Shown: positions 26,382 to 35,925 of the stretch, in pieces
How positions within the stretch are numbered: the first letter of the stretch is position 1
How the letters are laid out: each line of letters starts with the position of its first letter
Assembly: GCA_014380615.1 (NCBI GenBank)
Contig: JACMJM010000028.1
Coordinates: 1-56,262 of the forward strand
Origin: Sphingobacteriaceae bacterium
Lineage (GTDB): Bacteria > Bacteroidota > Bacteroidia > Sphingobacteriales > Sphingobacteriaceae
Length of the DNA stretch: 56,262 nucleotides
Direction of reading: 5' to 3'
Made by a program: the position numbers and the translations under genes
The notes under the pieces: model-generated
What the model saw: the letters and a program-made list of their open reading frames with translations, nothing else
The model's database searches: none
What the model was told of the DNA's origin: nothing

Positions 26382-27611
26382 TTATTTCTTTAACACCAGC
26401 ATTAAAACATCCTGCCCTGGAACTATAGCTTTCAATTTAGATTTTGTGCTTCCTTCATCTTTTTTAGTCCACACATTACGAACTTTATAAGTAATAGTGT
26501 TTCCGTTCAGAGATCTTTTCGACAAAGCATCATCTACTGTAGTATTCTTCCAATCGAATTCAATATTTTTAGGGGTTTTCGAGCGGTTTAAAAAAGTTAC
26601 CGCCCAACTGTCGCCCTCAAGAGGCTTAAACCATGTTTCCACACTATCCTTGGTTGAGAATTTAAAGCCTTGTACCCCAAGTTTATCCTGGTTAATGGCT
26701 ATCACTTCTTTGTTGGTAAGGATATCTATGGTTTGCTTAGACATTTTCCGTAAATCGTTACCGGCAATTAATGGTGCGGCAATCATCGCCCACATCGCGA
26801 AATGCGCACGGTCTTGATTAATCACCATTCCGTTACCTACTTCGAGCATGTCGGGGTCGTTCCAATGCCCGGGGCCTGCATATTGGCGAAGCCCTTCTTG
26901 TTTATCAAGAATTTGCATTACACCCCATGATTTCCAGGTTCCGTGATCTTCTATACAATCAAAGCAGTTATAGATATCACCTGTAGTGCGCCATAAGTGC
27001 CCTACCGACTGACCCCAGATCCAGGGTTTATCATTACCCCATTCGCAAATACTGAGTACTATCGGCCTTCCTGCTTTGCGCAGTGCCGCGGTAATTGTTT
27101 TGTATGCGCCTTCAGCTTTTAAACCTTCTGTATTGCACCAATCGTACTTTAAATAATCAATGCCCCATTTAGCGTAGGTTTGTGCGTCCTGAAACTCATA
27201 TCCACGACTTCCCGGCCTTCCTCCGCAGGTTTGCGAACCGGCATCAGAATAAATACCAATCTTTAATCCTTTGGAATGTATATAATCGGCAAGAGCTTTA
27301 ATGCCGGAAGGGAAGCGTTTAGAGTCGGCATGGATAAAGCCCAGGCTGTCCCTGTCGCCATGCCAGCAGTCGTCGATATTTATATATGTATATCCTGCTG
27401 CCTTCATTCCCGATGATACCATAGCATCAGCTGTTTCTCTGATCAGTTTTTCATCAACATTACATGCGAATTTATTCCAGCTGTTCCAACCCATGGGAGG
27501 AGTAAGCGCTAAGCCCTCGAACTTTTTGTAGTTCTGAACATAGTTATTTCCCTGACTGAACACGACTAAGTGAGTACAGATCGCAATTAAAAAGATTGCT
27601 GTTTTTTTCAT
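26382..27611 (-). CDS. GH27 alpha-galactosidase
   Basis: The 409-residue exported enzyme removes alpha-1,6-galactose side chains from galactomannan. A signal peptide ending VVFSQ is followed by LTPPMGWNSWNKFACNVDE, INIDDCWHGDRD and the nucleophile Asp in DYLKYDWCN near residue 158. The probable acid/base Asp lies in RTTGDIYNCFD near 211, and HWNDPDMLEVGNG follows. A C-terminal beta domain completes the usual GH27 architecture. It is the last gene of the minus-strand set beginning at susC, separated from the GH3 gene by 141 bp with a hairpin. Confidence 0.94.
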   Translation of the reverse strand: MKKTAIFLIAICTHLVVFSQGNNYVQNYKKFEGLALTPPMGWNSWNKFACNVDEKLIRETADAMVSSGMKAAGYTYINIDDCWHGDRDSLGFIHADSKRFPSGIKALADYIHSKGLKIGIYSDAGSQTCGGRPGSRGYEFQDAQTYAKWGIDYLKYDWCNTEGLKAEGAYKTITAALRKAGRPIVLSICEWGNDKPWIWGQSVGHLWRTTGDIYNCFDCIEDHGTWKSWGVMQILDKQEGLRQYAGPGHWNDPDMLEVGNGMVINQDRAHFAMWAMIAAPLIAGNDLRKMSKQTIDILTNKEVIAINQDKLGVQGFKFSTKDSVETWFKPLEGDSWAVTFLNRSKTPKNIEFDWKNTTVDDALSKRSLNGNTITYKVRNVWTKKDEGSTKSKLKAIVPGQDVLMLVLKK

Positions 27612-27704
27612 TTTGTATTAGCTGATTTTAAGTATGCTATGCATAATTCGGTATAAAGAGCATTAATGGGGTGGCTATATGTAAAAACTTATAGTCTGAA
27701 TGTT

Positions 27705-27748
27705 AATTGCAACGAGTTGTAACACCATAGATACAACTCGTCGCAATT
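27705..27748 (-). terminator. 17-bp stem-loop between GH3 and GH27 genes
   Basis: Arms AATTGCAACGAGTTGTA (27705-27721) and TACAACTCGTCGCAATT (27732-27748) pair with one mismatch around 10 nt. It starts 5 nt after the GH3 stop on the minus strand and is not followed by a T run. It could end or stabilise the GH3 transcript and so lower GH27 expression. Confidence 0.5.
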
Positions 27749-27752
27749 TCTT

Positions 27753-29993
27753 TTATTTGTAATTGAACGTGCTTGTTAAACCGCCCAATTGAACTTTAAA
27801 TTCCCCTGGTTCGGTAACTCTTTTTAAGTTGATATTGATAAACGATAATTTATCGGGGGTAATCCGGAAATGAACCGTTCTTGTTTCTCCTGCCGCTAAG
27901 AATATTTTCTCAAAACCACGTAATCTTTTTGCTTCGGGTGTAATTGAGGCAACCAAATCACTCACAAAAAGCAAAACAGATTCTTTACCCGCGATGCTGC
28001 CGGTATTGGTAACATCAACCGATGCAGTTATGCTGCCCGCTGCGCTAAGCGTATTGGAACTGAGTTTTAAATTAGAATATTTGAATGTTGTGTAGCTTAA
28101 TCCGTAACCAAACTCCCATTGCGGATTGTAACCGGCGGGGTCTTCGGCCTGAAGCGTTTCGGTGAATTTGTGATAATAATTTATCAGGCTATTCGAGTTG
28201 CGAGGATAAGTATAAGGGAGTTTACCACTCGGATTTATCTTCCCCGCAAGGGCATCAGCAACTACATTACCGCCTTCGTTACCTAAAAGATAAGTGTGCA
28301 ATACTGCTGAGGCGAGCGGCTCAATCTGAGAAATTATTCTTGGCCTTCCTTCTGTTAGCACTAAAACGATTGGCTTGCCTGTAGCCGCTAATGCTTTAGT
28401 CAACTCAATTTGAGGCGCGCTGATATTTATATCTCCGATATTTCCGGGCGTTTCTGTATAACTGTTTTCGCCGACGCACAACACGATAATATCACTATTG
28501 GACGCTTTAGATACAGTTTCGCTAATATTGATCGCATTTTCAAAGCTTGCGCCTTCGGAATACTCTACGTTGTTAGTTCCAAATGTATTACGGATACCTT
28601 CCAGGATAGTATTTTTCGTGGCCTCGGTCGAATCGGATGTTGTTCCTTGCCAGTTTCTGCTCCAGCCGCCGTTTAAAGCACGCATGCTATTTGCAGAAGG
28701 GCCTGTAACAAGGATTTTTTTACCTGAAGAAAGCGGAAGTATCGCGTTGTTTTTTAATAAGGTAATACACTCAGCGGCAATGTCATAGTTTACTTTATTA
28801 TGCGCGGGGCTGTTAAACAAGGGGTAATCCTCTGTATTGCCTGTCGGGTTTTCGAAAAGACCTAATTCGTATTTTACTTTCAGGATCCTCGAAACCGCAT
28901 CGTTTATACGGCTCATCGGCACCTTGCCCTCTTTCGCCAACTCAACTAAAGCGTCGCAAAATGTGAAGTCCATTGGCACCATACTCATGTCCAGACCGGC
29001 ATTTATTCCCATCATCACAGCTTCTTTATTGTCTTTAGCTACTTTATGGCGCTGAAATAAATATTGAATATCTTGCCAATCGCTCACAATAAAGCCTTTG
29101 AACTGTAGTTCACCTTTTAAAATGTCGGTAAGGATGTGCTTGTTGGCATGCACGGGTACTCCGTTAATTTCGCCGCTGTTAACCATTACTGTTTTGGCAC
29201 CGGCTTTTACAGCTGTCGCAAATTGCGGCAGGAAATATTCTCTGAGTTCGCGTTCCGGAATCCAGGCCGGAGTTCTGTCGTGCCCGCTAAGTGGCATACT
29301 ATAACCCATGTAGTGCTTTAAACATGCCGCAACATGATATTTGTCGGTTATCGCAGCATTTCCCTGGTATCCCGCTACAACCGCTTTTCCCATCTCGGCA
29401 ACCAGATAAGGATCTTCTCCATAAGTCTCATAGATCCTGGGCCACATCGGCTGGCGGCCCAAATCCAGAACAGGGCTGAAATTCCAGGGAAGAAAAGACG
29501 CACGTGTTTCGTAGGCAGTAACCTCGGCACCCTTTTTTGCCATAGCAGGATTAAAAGAAGCAGCCTGCGCAATTTGATGAGGGAACATCACTGCATCGGA
29601 AGTGTAGTTGTTGCCGCGGATTGCGTCTACACCATATAGAATCGGAACTTTTAACCGTTCTTGTAAGGCATGTCTTTGTATAACTGTTATTCTGTTTCTC
29701 CAGTTTTCTTTGGTTTGGGCATTCCCGCCAACGTTCAGAATAGAGCCTATCTTATATTTTTTTATAGCGGCAGATAGCTTTTCTTCGTCGAGCTGATGAG
29801 GATATACGGGTTGGTTACCATTCATTTTCAGAAAAGGCTCAATAGTAATTTGAGTCATCTGGCCCACTTTCTCTTCCAATGTCATTTTAGAAAGGAGAGT
29901 GCTTACCTTTTTGTCAATCGAAGTAGCTGGGGTTTGAGCCTGTAGATTAAGGCTTATTGAAACTCCCAGAACTAATACTTTTAATAGTTTCAT
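27753..29993 (-). CDS. GH3 beta-glycosidase
   Basis: The 746-residue exported enzyme has the usual GH3 layout. A signal peptide (ending NLQAQ) precedes the N-terminal barrel with YGVDAIRGNN, LKHYMGYSMP and the nucleophile Asp in FIVSDWQDI near residue 304. An alpha/beta sandwich domain (~410-600) and a fibronectin-III-like C-terminal domain (~655-746) follow. Members act as periplasmic beta-glucosidases or related exo-glycosidases. In this locus it would remove beta-glucosyl units from glucomannan oligosaccharides; beta-mannosidase activity is rarer in GH3 but cannot be excluded. It lies 6 bp downstream of the GH5 gene. Confidence 0.92.
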   Translation of the reverse strand: MKLLKVLVLGVSISLNLQAQTPATSIDKKVSTLLSKMTLEEKVGQMTQITIEPFLKMNGNQPVYPHQLDEEKLSAAIKKYKIGSILNVGGNAQTKENWRNRITVIQRHALQERLKVPILYGVDAIRGNNYTSDAVMFPHQIAQAASFNPAMAKKGAEVTAYETRASFLPWNFSPVLDLGRQPMWPRIYETYGEDPYLVAEMGKAVVAGYQGNAAITDKYHVAACLKHYMGYSMPLSGHDRTPAWIPERELREYFLPQFATAVKAGAKTVMVNSGEINGVPVHANKHILTDILKGELQFKGFIVSDWQDIQYLFQRHKVAKDNKEAVMMGINAGLDMSMVPMDFTFCDALVELAKEGKVPMSRINDAVSRILKVKYELGLFENPTGNTEDYPLFNSPAHNKVNYDIAAECITLLKNNAILPLSSGKKILVTGPSANSMRALNGGWSRNWQGTTSDSTEATKNTILEGIRNTFGTNNVEYSEGASFENAINISETVSKASNSDIIVLCVGENSYTETPGNIGDINISAPQIELTKALAATGKPIVLVLTEGRPRIISQIEPLASAVLHTYLLGNEGGNVVADALAGKINPSGKLPYTYPRNSNSLINYYHKFTETLQAEDPAGYNPQWEFGYGLSYTTFKYSNLKLSSNTLSAAGSITASVDVTNTGSIAGKESVLLFVSDLVASITPEAKRLRGFEKIFLAAGETRTVHFRITPDKLSFININLKRVTEPGEFKVQLGGLTSTFNYK

Positions 29994-29999
29994 GATAAT

Positions 30000-31298
30000 T
30001 TATTTTTTATTGGATTTCGTAAACGAACGTACAACTTTCCAAGTACTTTTATCATTATCAAAAACACTATTTAATCCTTGTTCTTCCTGAGGGGGATCTC
30101 CGGAAAAGTCGTCGCCTTCTTTCCAGAAGAGCTGGCCGTGTTTTGGCCGGGATTTACCACCAAAGGCCCAAAAATTTAAACCGGCAATACTGCCGTTATT
30201 TAATTTACTTTTTTTCCACTCGTTAAATACGGCCTGGTAGTATTTATCTCTCGAAGTTGTAGGAGAGCCAGCGTCAAACCGGTGAGCATCTCTTGGTAAA
30301 CCGAATTCTTCAAGAACCAATGGTTTTTTTAGCTCGTTTGCGAGAGCTTCATGCTTGTTTATATAATTAACAGATTTTTTTATAACCTGAGGCAAGCTGT
30401 CTACAATGCTGGTGTCTTTAAACCATCCCCAGTTTTTAGGCCAGATATGTAAAGTAAGGTAGTCGATTTCTCTAGGAGCATGAACTTCCTTTAATAAAGC
30501 CATTGATTCGGTTCCCATTTCACCTTCGGTACCGAGGGTGACAAGATGGTTAGGGTCGATTGATTTAATGAGCTTAGCAACACTGCTTGTCCATTCCGAG
30601 TACAGTTTTGCTGCCGACGGACGCATGGGCCTCGGTTCATTGGCCAGCTCCCAGGCCATAATGGCCGGTTCGTTGATATAAGTGCGTTTTGTGTATTTGT
30701 TATAATGATTTAAAATCAGCCTGAGTTGATTGTTGTAATCTTGCTTGCATGGTCCACACGAATAAAACTTCGCGGTATTATCTCTCAAATCATCCCAGCT
30801 CATCTTGCTTTGCATTGTAGCATCTGAAATGACTTTGTTCCAATTTAAATATTGTAAAAAGCCGCCGCTCCATTCCCAGTTATTGCTTAGAAATAGTACA
30901 GCGTGCATATTTCGTTTTTCCATCTCATAAAGAAGGAAATCTAATCCCTCCAAAATTTCCAGGTTAAACTTACCACGTTCGGGTTGTAATACCGGGCTAA
31001 CTCGTTGCACTCCGTTTATTTGACCTTTACCCTCTGAGCCTACTAATATCCTGAGATTGTTTACGCCCTTGGCTTTTAAAAAATCTAATTCCTTTTTAAG
31101 TCGCTTTTTACCGTGATTGGGGTCTTTAATCAATGCGAGTAAACCACCATACCAGTAATTTGTGCCGATGTAGTAGTAGGGCTTGTTGTTGATGGTGAAC
31201 TGGTGGTTGTTTGTTTTTATGAAGGATGACTGTGCGGATACTGTAATTACTTGTAATAGTAACGCTATTGGAAAGAGATAACAGGTAATATATTTCAT
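30000..31298 (-). CDS. GH5 endo-beta-1,4-mannanase (GH5_7-like)
   Basis: The 432-residue exported enzyme has a signal peptide (MKYITCYLFPIALLLQVITV, cleaved after VSAQ). The mannanase barrel follows: FTINNKPYYYIGTNYWYGGL near the N-terminus, LRILVGSEGKG, the acid/base Glu in AWELANEPRPMRP near residue 219 and the nucleophile Glu in LVLEEFGLPRD near 329. These features fit GH5 subfamily 7. It would cut the mannan backbone at the cell surface or in the periplasm. It begins the downstream enzyme set after the terminator-like hairpin at 31388-31417. Confidence 0.93.
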   Translation of the reverse strand: MKYITCYLFPIALLLQVITVSAQSSFIKTNNHQFTINNKPYYYIGTNYWYGGLLALIKDPNHGKKRLKKELDFLKAKGVNNLRILVGSEGKGQINGVQRVSPVLQPERGKFNLEILEGLDFLLYEMEKRNMHAVLFLSNNWEWSGGFLQYLNWNKVISDATMQSKMSWDDLRDNTAKFYSCGPCKQDYNNQLRLILNHYNKYTKRTYINEPAIMAWELANEPRPMRPSAAKLYSEWTSSVAKLIKSIDPNHLVTLGTEGEMGTESMALLKEVHAPREIDYLTLHIWPKNWGWFKDTSIVDSLPQVIKKSVNYINKHEALANELKKPLVLEEFGLPRDAHRFDAGSPTTSRDKYYQAVFNEWKKSKLNNGSIAGLNFWAFGGKSRPKHGQLFWKEGDDFSGDPPQEEQGLNSVFDNDKSTWKVVRSFTKSNKK

Positions 31299-31387
31299 TA
31301 TAATAATCGACTAAGTGTATGTATGCGGTTTTTTAACGGCGGCCAAATCTTAGCAATAAGCGGCTAAAAGTACCACTTGCTGCTAAT

Positions 31388-31417
31388 AAAAATCCGCCGG
31401 ATGTCCGGCGGATTTTT
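31388..31417 (-). terminator. Stem-loop between the SusCD-binding-protein genes and the enzyme genes
   Basis: A 14-bp stem (AAAATCCGCCGGA paired with TCCGGCGGATTTT) with a very short loop is followed on the minus strand by TTTTTATTAG. It has the form of an intrinsic terminator, bidirectional because A and T runs flank both sides. It lies in the 177-bp gap between the first glycan-binding lipoprotein and the GH5 gene, so partial read-through would set a higher dose for import and binding proteins than for enzymes. Confidence 0.7.
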
Positions 31418-31475
31418 TCGCATTTCAGGAATAATGATATTCAGTTTATAAGAGAATGCAAGTAGCTATTCTCAT

Positions 31476-33032
31476 TTAGTTTAACCCTAGGGCGTCTACA
31501 TAAATTGTAAATCCACCAGTTCCGTTAAATTCTTTAATTATAATTTCCTGAATGTTGGTCGTGGTAAGATCTGCGAGGGGTATAGTATAGTCTGTCCACT
31601 TTCCTTCTTCAATTGTAATTAAGTATTTGTCTGCCCCGTTAATGCCGATATTAACTTTTTTACCAGCACTTCCGGCCGCGCCGTAAATGGACACTTTGAA
31701 AGAGGTTTTTCCCGAGATATTCACAGTGGCACCTCCAAGTTGCATAGGAGAACCCCAGCCACCCACATAATCAATTTTTATGGATTTAGTACCTTCACGT
31801 ACTGGTGTAGTGTTATCGTAATTTTTGGTACCACCCCATCCGCCGCCAATCCAGCCATTCCAATTACTGGTTACGCCATCATTATAGATAGGGAACGAGA
31901 TAGTAGGAGGGGGAACTGCGCCTGTTATTTCAAGAACATCTGGAGATAAAACAGTTAGTGATGAATTTATTACTCCAAAAGTTACTTTGCCTCTGGTTAC
32001 CCCGGCAGGAACTTTAACTACAATTTGAGTCGCTGATTGACTGATAAATGCTGTGGCCGCAACAGCAGCAGCATTTTCAAATGTGATTGAAGAAACCAAA
32101 TTAAGGTTAGTTCCTGTGATGGTAACATTAGCACCCGGGCTTACCGGGCTTGGGGTTATTGAACTAATGGCAGGCAAGATTACATCCAGATCTGTGGACG
32201 ATGTTGTCTTTTCGGCGGAAGCAGCAACCAGTGTTACTTTGCCTTTTTTAGTTCCTCCGGGTACTTTAACTACTAATTGGGTAAGAGTTTTGCTTACAAA
32301 AGTAGTGACAGGGGTTGACACTCCTTCGAATATAACCTGAGTTGTTAAATCAAGGTTTGTCCCGGTTATAGTTAAATTATCAGCATGCTTTACAGGATTA
32401 GGCGATAAGCCTGTAATCTGAGGTAAGATAACAACCAGGGGTGTTGCAGTCTCAAAAGTAATGGGCTCGGTACCAGCACCAGAAAATATTAGGTTTCCGG
32501 TTTTCGCGGTCATTGGGACCGTTACTACTATTTGAGTTAATGAACGGCTCACAAACGCATCACTTTTAACTACTACCTCGCCGCCAAAAGTTACTGCAGC
32601 TACCCAATTAACCATATCGCCTGTAATGGTTACATTTTCACCAGGTTTAACAGGAGAGGTTACTGACGATACAACATATGGCGCATCAAAATCTATAAAC
32701 GCTTTAGACATCACATCACCGTCAGTGGTTTTTAATTTTACCAAGCCTCTTTCACTTTCAATCGGAACTACCAGCACTATTAATTCTGCGGTATGCGTTG
32801 TGAAATCTGACTTTGGAACACTTGCTCCGGCAAACTCAATGGCCGTAACCTTATCGAGATTTTTACCAATAAAACTTATTGGTTCACCATGTTTTACTCC
32901 GGCAGGGCCAAAGCTTAGCAGTTCTGTTTTATCCGAGCCATCGAGGTCATCCTTTTTGCATGAAGATAATCCTAGCACTAACATGACAATGCATATTAAT
33001 GGCAACGCATGAGTATTTAATATTCTTTTCAT
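31476..33032 (-). CDS. Surface glycan-binding lipoprotein with four IPT/TIG domains
   Basis: The 518-residue lipoprotein has the lipobox GLSSC at residue ~25 followed by KKDD, an acidic stretch that favours surface display in Bacteroidota. Four IPT/TIG immunoglobulin-like repeats follow (about 35-112, 113-200, 201-285, 286-370). Each contains a P-V-x-G/H-x-x-(V/L)-T-(I/L)-T-G-like core such as SPVSPGANVTITGTNL. The C-terminal ~145 residues form a separate beta-sandwich rich in Trp/Gly (WNGWIGGGWGG) that is the likely glycan-binding module. Similar proteins follow SusD in many PULs, so mannan binding is inferred from position. Confidence 0.85.
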   Translation of the reverse strand: MKRILNTHALPLICIVMLVLGLSSCKKDDLDGSDKTELLSFGPAGVKHGEPISFIGKNLDKVTAIEFAGASVPKSDFTTHTAELIVLVVPIESERGLVKLKTTDGDVMSKAFIDFDAPYVVSSVTSPVKPGENVTITGDMVNWVAAVTFGGEVVVKSDAFVSRSLTQIVVTVPMTAKTGNLIFSGAGTEPITFETATPLVVILPQITGLSPNPVKHADNLTITGTNLDLTTQVIFEGVSTPVTTFVSKTLTQLVVKVPGGTKKGKVTLVAASAEKTTSSTDLDVILPAISSITPSPVSPGANVTITGTNLNLVSSITFENAAAVAATAFISQSATQIVVKVPAGVTRGKVTFGVINSSLTVLSPDVLEITGAVPPPTISFPIYNDGVTSNWNGWIGGGWGGTKNYDNTTPVREGTKSIKIDYVGGWGSPMQLGGATVNISGKTSFKVSIYGAAGSAGKKVNIGINGADKYLITIEEGKWTDYTIPLADLTTTNIQEIIIKEFNGTGGFTIYVDALGLN

Positions 33033-33046
33033 ATCAGTTTTTTTAA

Positions 33047-34198
33047 CTAGTTAGTAATATCTTTAGGTACTACACGGAAATTATCGAAAGAGATATCGGC
33101 ATCAAGTTCGCCACCACCATGGAATAATAGTCTTGCCCAGTATCCATTGGGGTTTACAGACATTGGAGCTCCATAACTTTTTGCTATTTCGTCAAACGGA
33201 ATTACAACAGTTTGCCATTTGCCTTTGGTGTCATAAGGTGGAGCCCATATATATGCGTTATTATTTTCTCCTTGAAGGCCTACATTTATTTTAAGTGCAT
33301 TATTATTATAGGGCTTCATCGTATTAACCTCGAATTTGAGATTGTACTTTTCAGGTTTGAGGATCGCCTCGTCAGGAATGCTTTTGCTAATATTTCCCAT
33401 TGCTGTGGCTGGCCCACCTGCTACCTCTGTCCAAGCCCAGCCACCAATAACTTTTTTAACCCTGATGTAGTTCCCGTTTATTTTAGGAGGGCTGTCAGCA
33501 TCAGGATTTGTAACTACATAAGATTCGTTCCACCATCCAGTGAAAGGGTCGCTACTGATAAAGATATTTCTGCTATCTCTGAACATAAAATCAGATTGAG
33601 TTTCACCAAAGTTTGTGGTTATGGTGATTTGGCCCGGTTGGGCACCAGCGGGTACGATAACTTGCACCTCTGCGTCTTTAAGCGATACTATTTCTGCCTC
33701 TGCGCCTCCGGTAAAGGTAACCTTTAGTGGGGCGTAAAAAAAGTTTCCTCTTATAGTCGCAACACCGCCATTGGGTACATATTCGCTAACCATACTACTT
33801 ATTAAGGGCTCACTTATCTGTAGTTCAAAGCTCTGTTGCAATACTTTGCCACTTGCAAACACAATCCTCATGGTATTGGTCAGCTCTTTAGGAACGGTTG
33901 CCGGAACACGAACCATGATGGTTGTATTAGTAATGTAAGTAGGTGTGAGAACGGCTTGCTGATCGTTAAACCAAATTTGAGTAGCACTTTTAAGGTTTTC
34001 TCCTATTATTGCGATTAGTTGTCCCTGGCCGGCACCTACCAATAGGGAGTCTGCCGATTCCGGTTTGGTTACACGCACATATTTTACAAGAGGTTCTCCA
34101 CCTCCGGCATCTTGATCGTCCTTTGAGCAAGATGTGTAAAGAACTCCTATGCTAAATATACTTAGTAAAAGCAGAAGTGTTTGATGTATTTTTTTCAT
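33047..34198 (-). CDS. Surface glycan-binding lipoprotein with IPT/TIG domains
   Basis: The 383-residue lipoprotein has a signal peptide ending at the lipobox LYTSC followed by SKDDQDAGGG. Two IPT/TIG-type domains (about 35-215) are followed by a C-terminal carbohydrate-binding-like beta-sandwich (FTGWWNESYVV to DISFDNFRVVPK). The start at 34198 (MKKIHQTLLLLLSIF) is preferred to the frame start six codons upstream, because it gives a standard lipoprotein signal. It lies directly after SusD, the usual place of a SusE-like binding protein. Confidence 0.85.
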   Translation of the reverse strand: MKKIHQTLLLLLSIFSIGVLYTSCSKDDQDAGGGEPLVKYVRVTKPESADSLLVGAGQGQLIAIIGENLKSATQIWFNDQQAVLTPTYITNTTIMVRVPATVPKELTNTMRIVFASGKVLQQSFELQISEPLISSMVSEYVPNGGVATIRGNFFYAPLKVTFTGGAEAEIVSLKDAEVQVIVPAGAQPGQITITTNFGETQSDFMFRDSRNIFISSDPFTGWWNESYVVTNPDADSPPKINGNYIRVKKVIGGWAWTEVAGGPATAMGNISKSIPDEAILKPEKYNLKFEVNTMKPYNNNALKINVGLQGENNNAYIWAPPYDTKGKWQTVVIPFDEIAKSYGAPMSVNPNGYWARLLFHGGGELDADISFDNFRVVPKDITN

Positions 34199-34223
34199 GT
34201 CTTTTATATTTAACACTATTATA

Positions 34224-35915
34224 TTAATAATCTACTGCAGGCTTTTTCAAATTAGGAGCCTGGCTTAATTCTACTGAAGGTATTGGAAGTCGGAAGTTAC
34301 CGCTGTTGGCATCAATTTTTCTCTCATTGGTTGACCAGCGGGTTTTGGTAAATGTCCACTCGGTTGGATTTGGAAATACATCAGGATGGATAGCGAATAA
34401 GCCTCGGTCCTGTGAGTTCAGAATTTCATATGCTTTAGTAGGATTGTAATAATGAAGACTTACTAAATCATACCATGCCATACTTTCCATTGCGAATTCA
34501 ATAAATCTTTCTCTTAAAATAACGTCTATTGTAAGAGGTCCCATAAATTCTGACAACCCAGATCGCATATGTACTTTGTTGAAGTAAGCGCGTGCTGTAA
34601 TATCATTGGTAGAGGTATTGTTACCTAGAGTAGCTTCGGCATAAATCAGATACATCTCTGCAAGTCGCATCATGTAAGTGTCGTGGCCATAATTCTGCTG
34701 TGCGGATTGTCCGCCAACATCTTTTGCTTTTCCAGTTATGTATTTCTTAATACTTGCGTAACTTCTGGCATCTCCGGGAACGCCGCTTGTATTAGGAAAT
34801 ACCAGTTTTTGATCGGCTCCATTAAGTGTTTGTGTGATTTCCGGATAGCTTGCACCCGGAAGCATAAACGTAGCTTTAAGCCTTTGGTCGAGTGTTCTTC
34901 CTTTCAAAACGGTATCAGCCGCATTTGTTTGGGTTATTCCTTCGTATTGCTTTAACATCCACCAGGTAGCGCTTATATCGCCACCCCAGCCGTCACCGTT
35001 GGCAATATCACTGCTATACCCAAGATAAGCGGGCGTAGAGTTTTGAGTGCCCCATGCGCCTGGAGAATAAACCCATTGCAATGAAAACAAGCTTTCGCTG
35101 TTATTGTCGTAAGGGAACAGAAATAGATTGGCATAATTACTTAACAAAGCTGCTCCACTGTTTTTAATAACTCGATCCGCATAATATTTTGCGCTGTCTA
35201 GATAAACCTGATTTCTGGATGCCGGGTTCGGTGCATCCCATCCTGCCCTTGTAAGATAAAATCGGGCTAACATACCTTCAGCAGACCATTTAGTTATCCG
35301 CCCTGTACGTATGGGTGTCTCAGGTAACGCTTCAGCAGCGGCACGCATTTCGGTAGTGATAAATTTCCAAATGCTTGGCACTGTGTTTTTTCGAGTAGTT
35401 GTATCTGTTAATTTTTCGAGATTGTTTTCAATGACGGGAACTTCTCCCCAGTTCATGACTAAATGCCTGTAAGCCAGTGCTCTCATAAAACGAGCTTCTG
35501 CAATAGCATGGTTTTTTATAGCTAGTGAAACTCCTGACCCCGAGAATTTCTCTACGTTGTGAATAACCATATTTGACTGGGCGACCACAATAAAAAATGA
35601 GCGCCAAGCAGCACCATTTTCACCATCTTCGGGTGTGGTATTGAATAAAACATTACCACGATAATTGTAAGCAGAATATACAGTACCTGCTCTAAAATCA
35701 CCGATATTGAAAGAAGCTTTGTCGTTATAGTCAAACCATACCCTGCTATATAGCAATGCCGTTGCCGATAGAACCTGTTCATCAGTTTGATAGAATGTAG
35801 CATCTGTAATGCTATCTTTTAGTGTTCTTTCAAGAAAGTCTTTCTTACAAGCTGTAAATAAAATTACCGGTACCAGAATAATGCTCCAATAATATATATA
35901 TTTTAAATATTTCAT
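34224..35915 (-). CDS. SusD-family glycan-binding lipoprotein
   Basis: SusD-type proteins sit over the SusC barrel and capture oligosaccharides. The 563-residue protein has a lipobox (LFTAC at about residue 23) followed by KKDFLE, and the tetratricopeptide-type helices of the family: EARFMRALAYRHLVMNWG and AEMYLIYAEATLGN. The C-terminal part contains VILRERFIEFAMESMAWYDL. The start at 35915 (MKYLKYIYYW) is chosen since it gives a normal signal; it is 10 bp after the susC stop. The substrate is inferred from the locus to be a manno-oligosaccharide. Confidence 0.95.
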   Translation of the reverse strand: MKYLKYIYYWSIILVPVILFTACKKDFLERTLKDSITDATFYQTDEQVLSATALLYSRVWFDYNDKASFNIGDFRAGTVYSAYNYRGNVLFNTTPEDGENGAAWRSFFIVVAQSNMVIHNVEKFSGSGVSLAIKNHAIAEARFMRALAYRHLVMNWGEVPVIENNLEKLTDTTTRKNTVPSIWKFITTEMRAAAEALPETPIRTGRITKWSAEGMLARFYLTRAGWDAPNPASRNQVYLDSAKYYADRVIKNSGAALLSNYANLFLFPYDNNSESLFSLQWVYSPGAWGTQNSTPAYLGYSSDIANGDGWGGDISATWWMLKQYEGITQTNAADTVLKGRTLDQRLKATFMLPGASYPEITQTLNGADQKLVFPNTSGVPGDARSYASIKKYITGKAKDVGGQSAQQNYGHDTYMMRLAEMYLIYAEATLGNNTSTNDITARAYFNKVHMRSGLSEFMGPLTIDVILRERFIEFAMESMAWYDLVSLHYYNPTKAYEILNSQDRGLFAIHPDVFPNPTEWTFTKTRWSTNERKIDANSGNFRLPIPSVELSQAPNLKKPAVDY

Positions 35916-35925
35916 ATTTATGATA

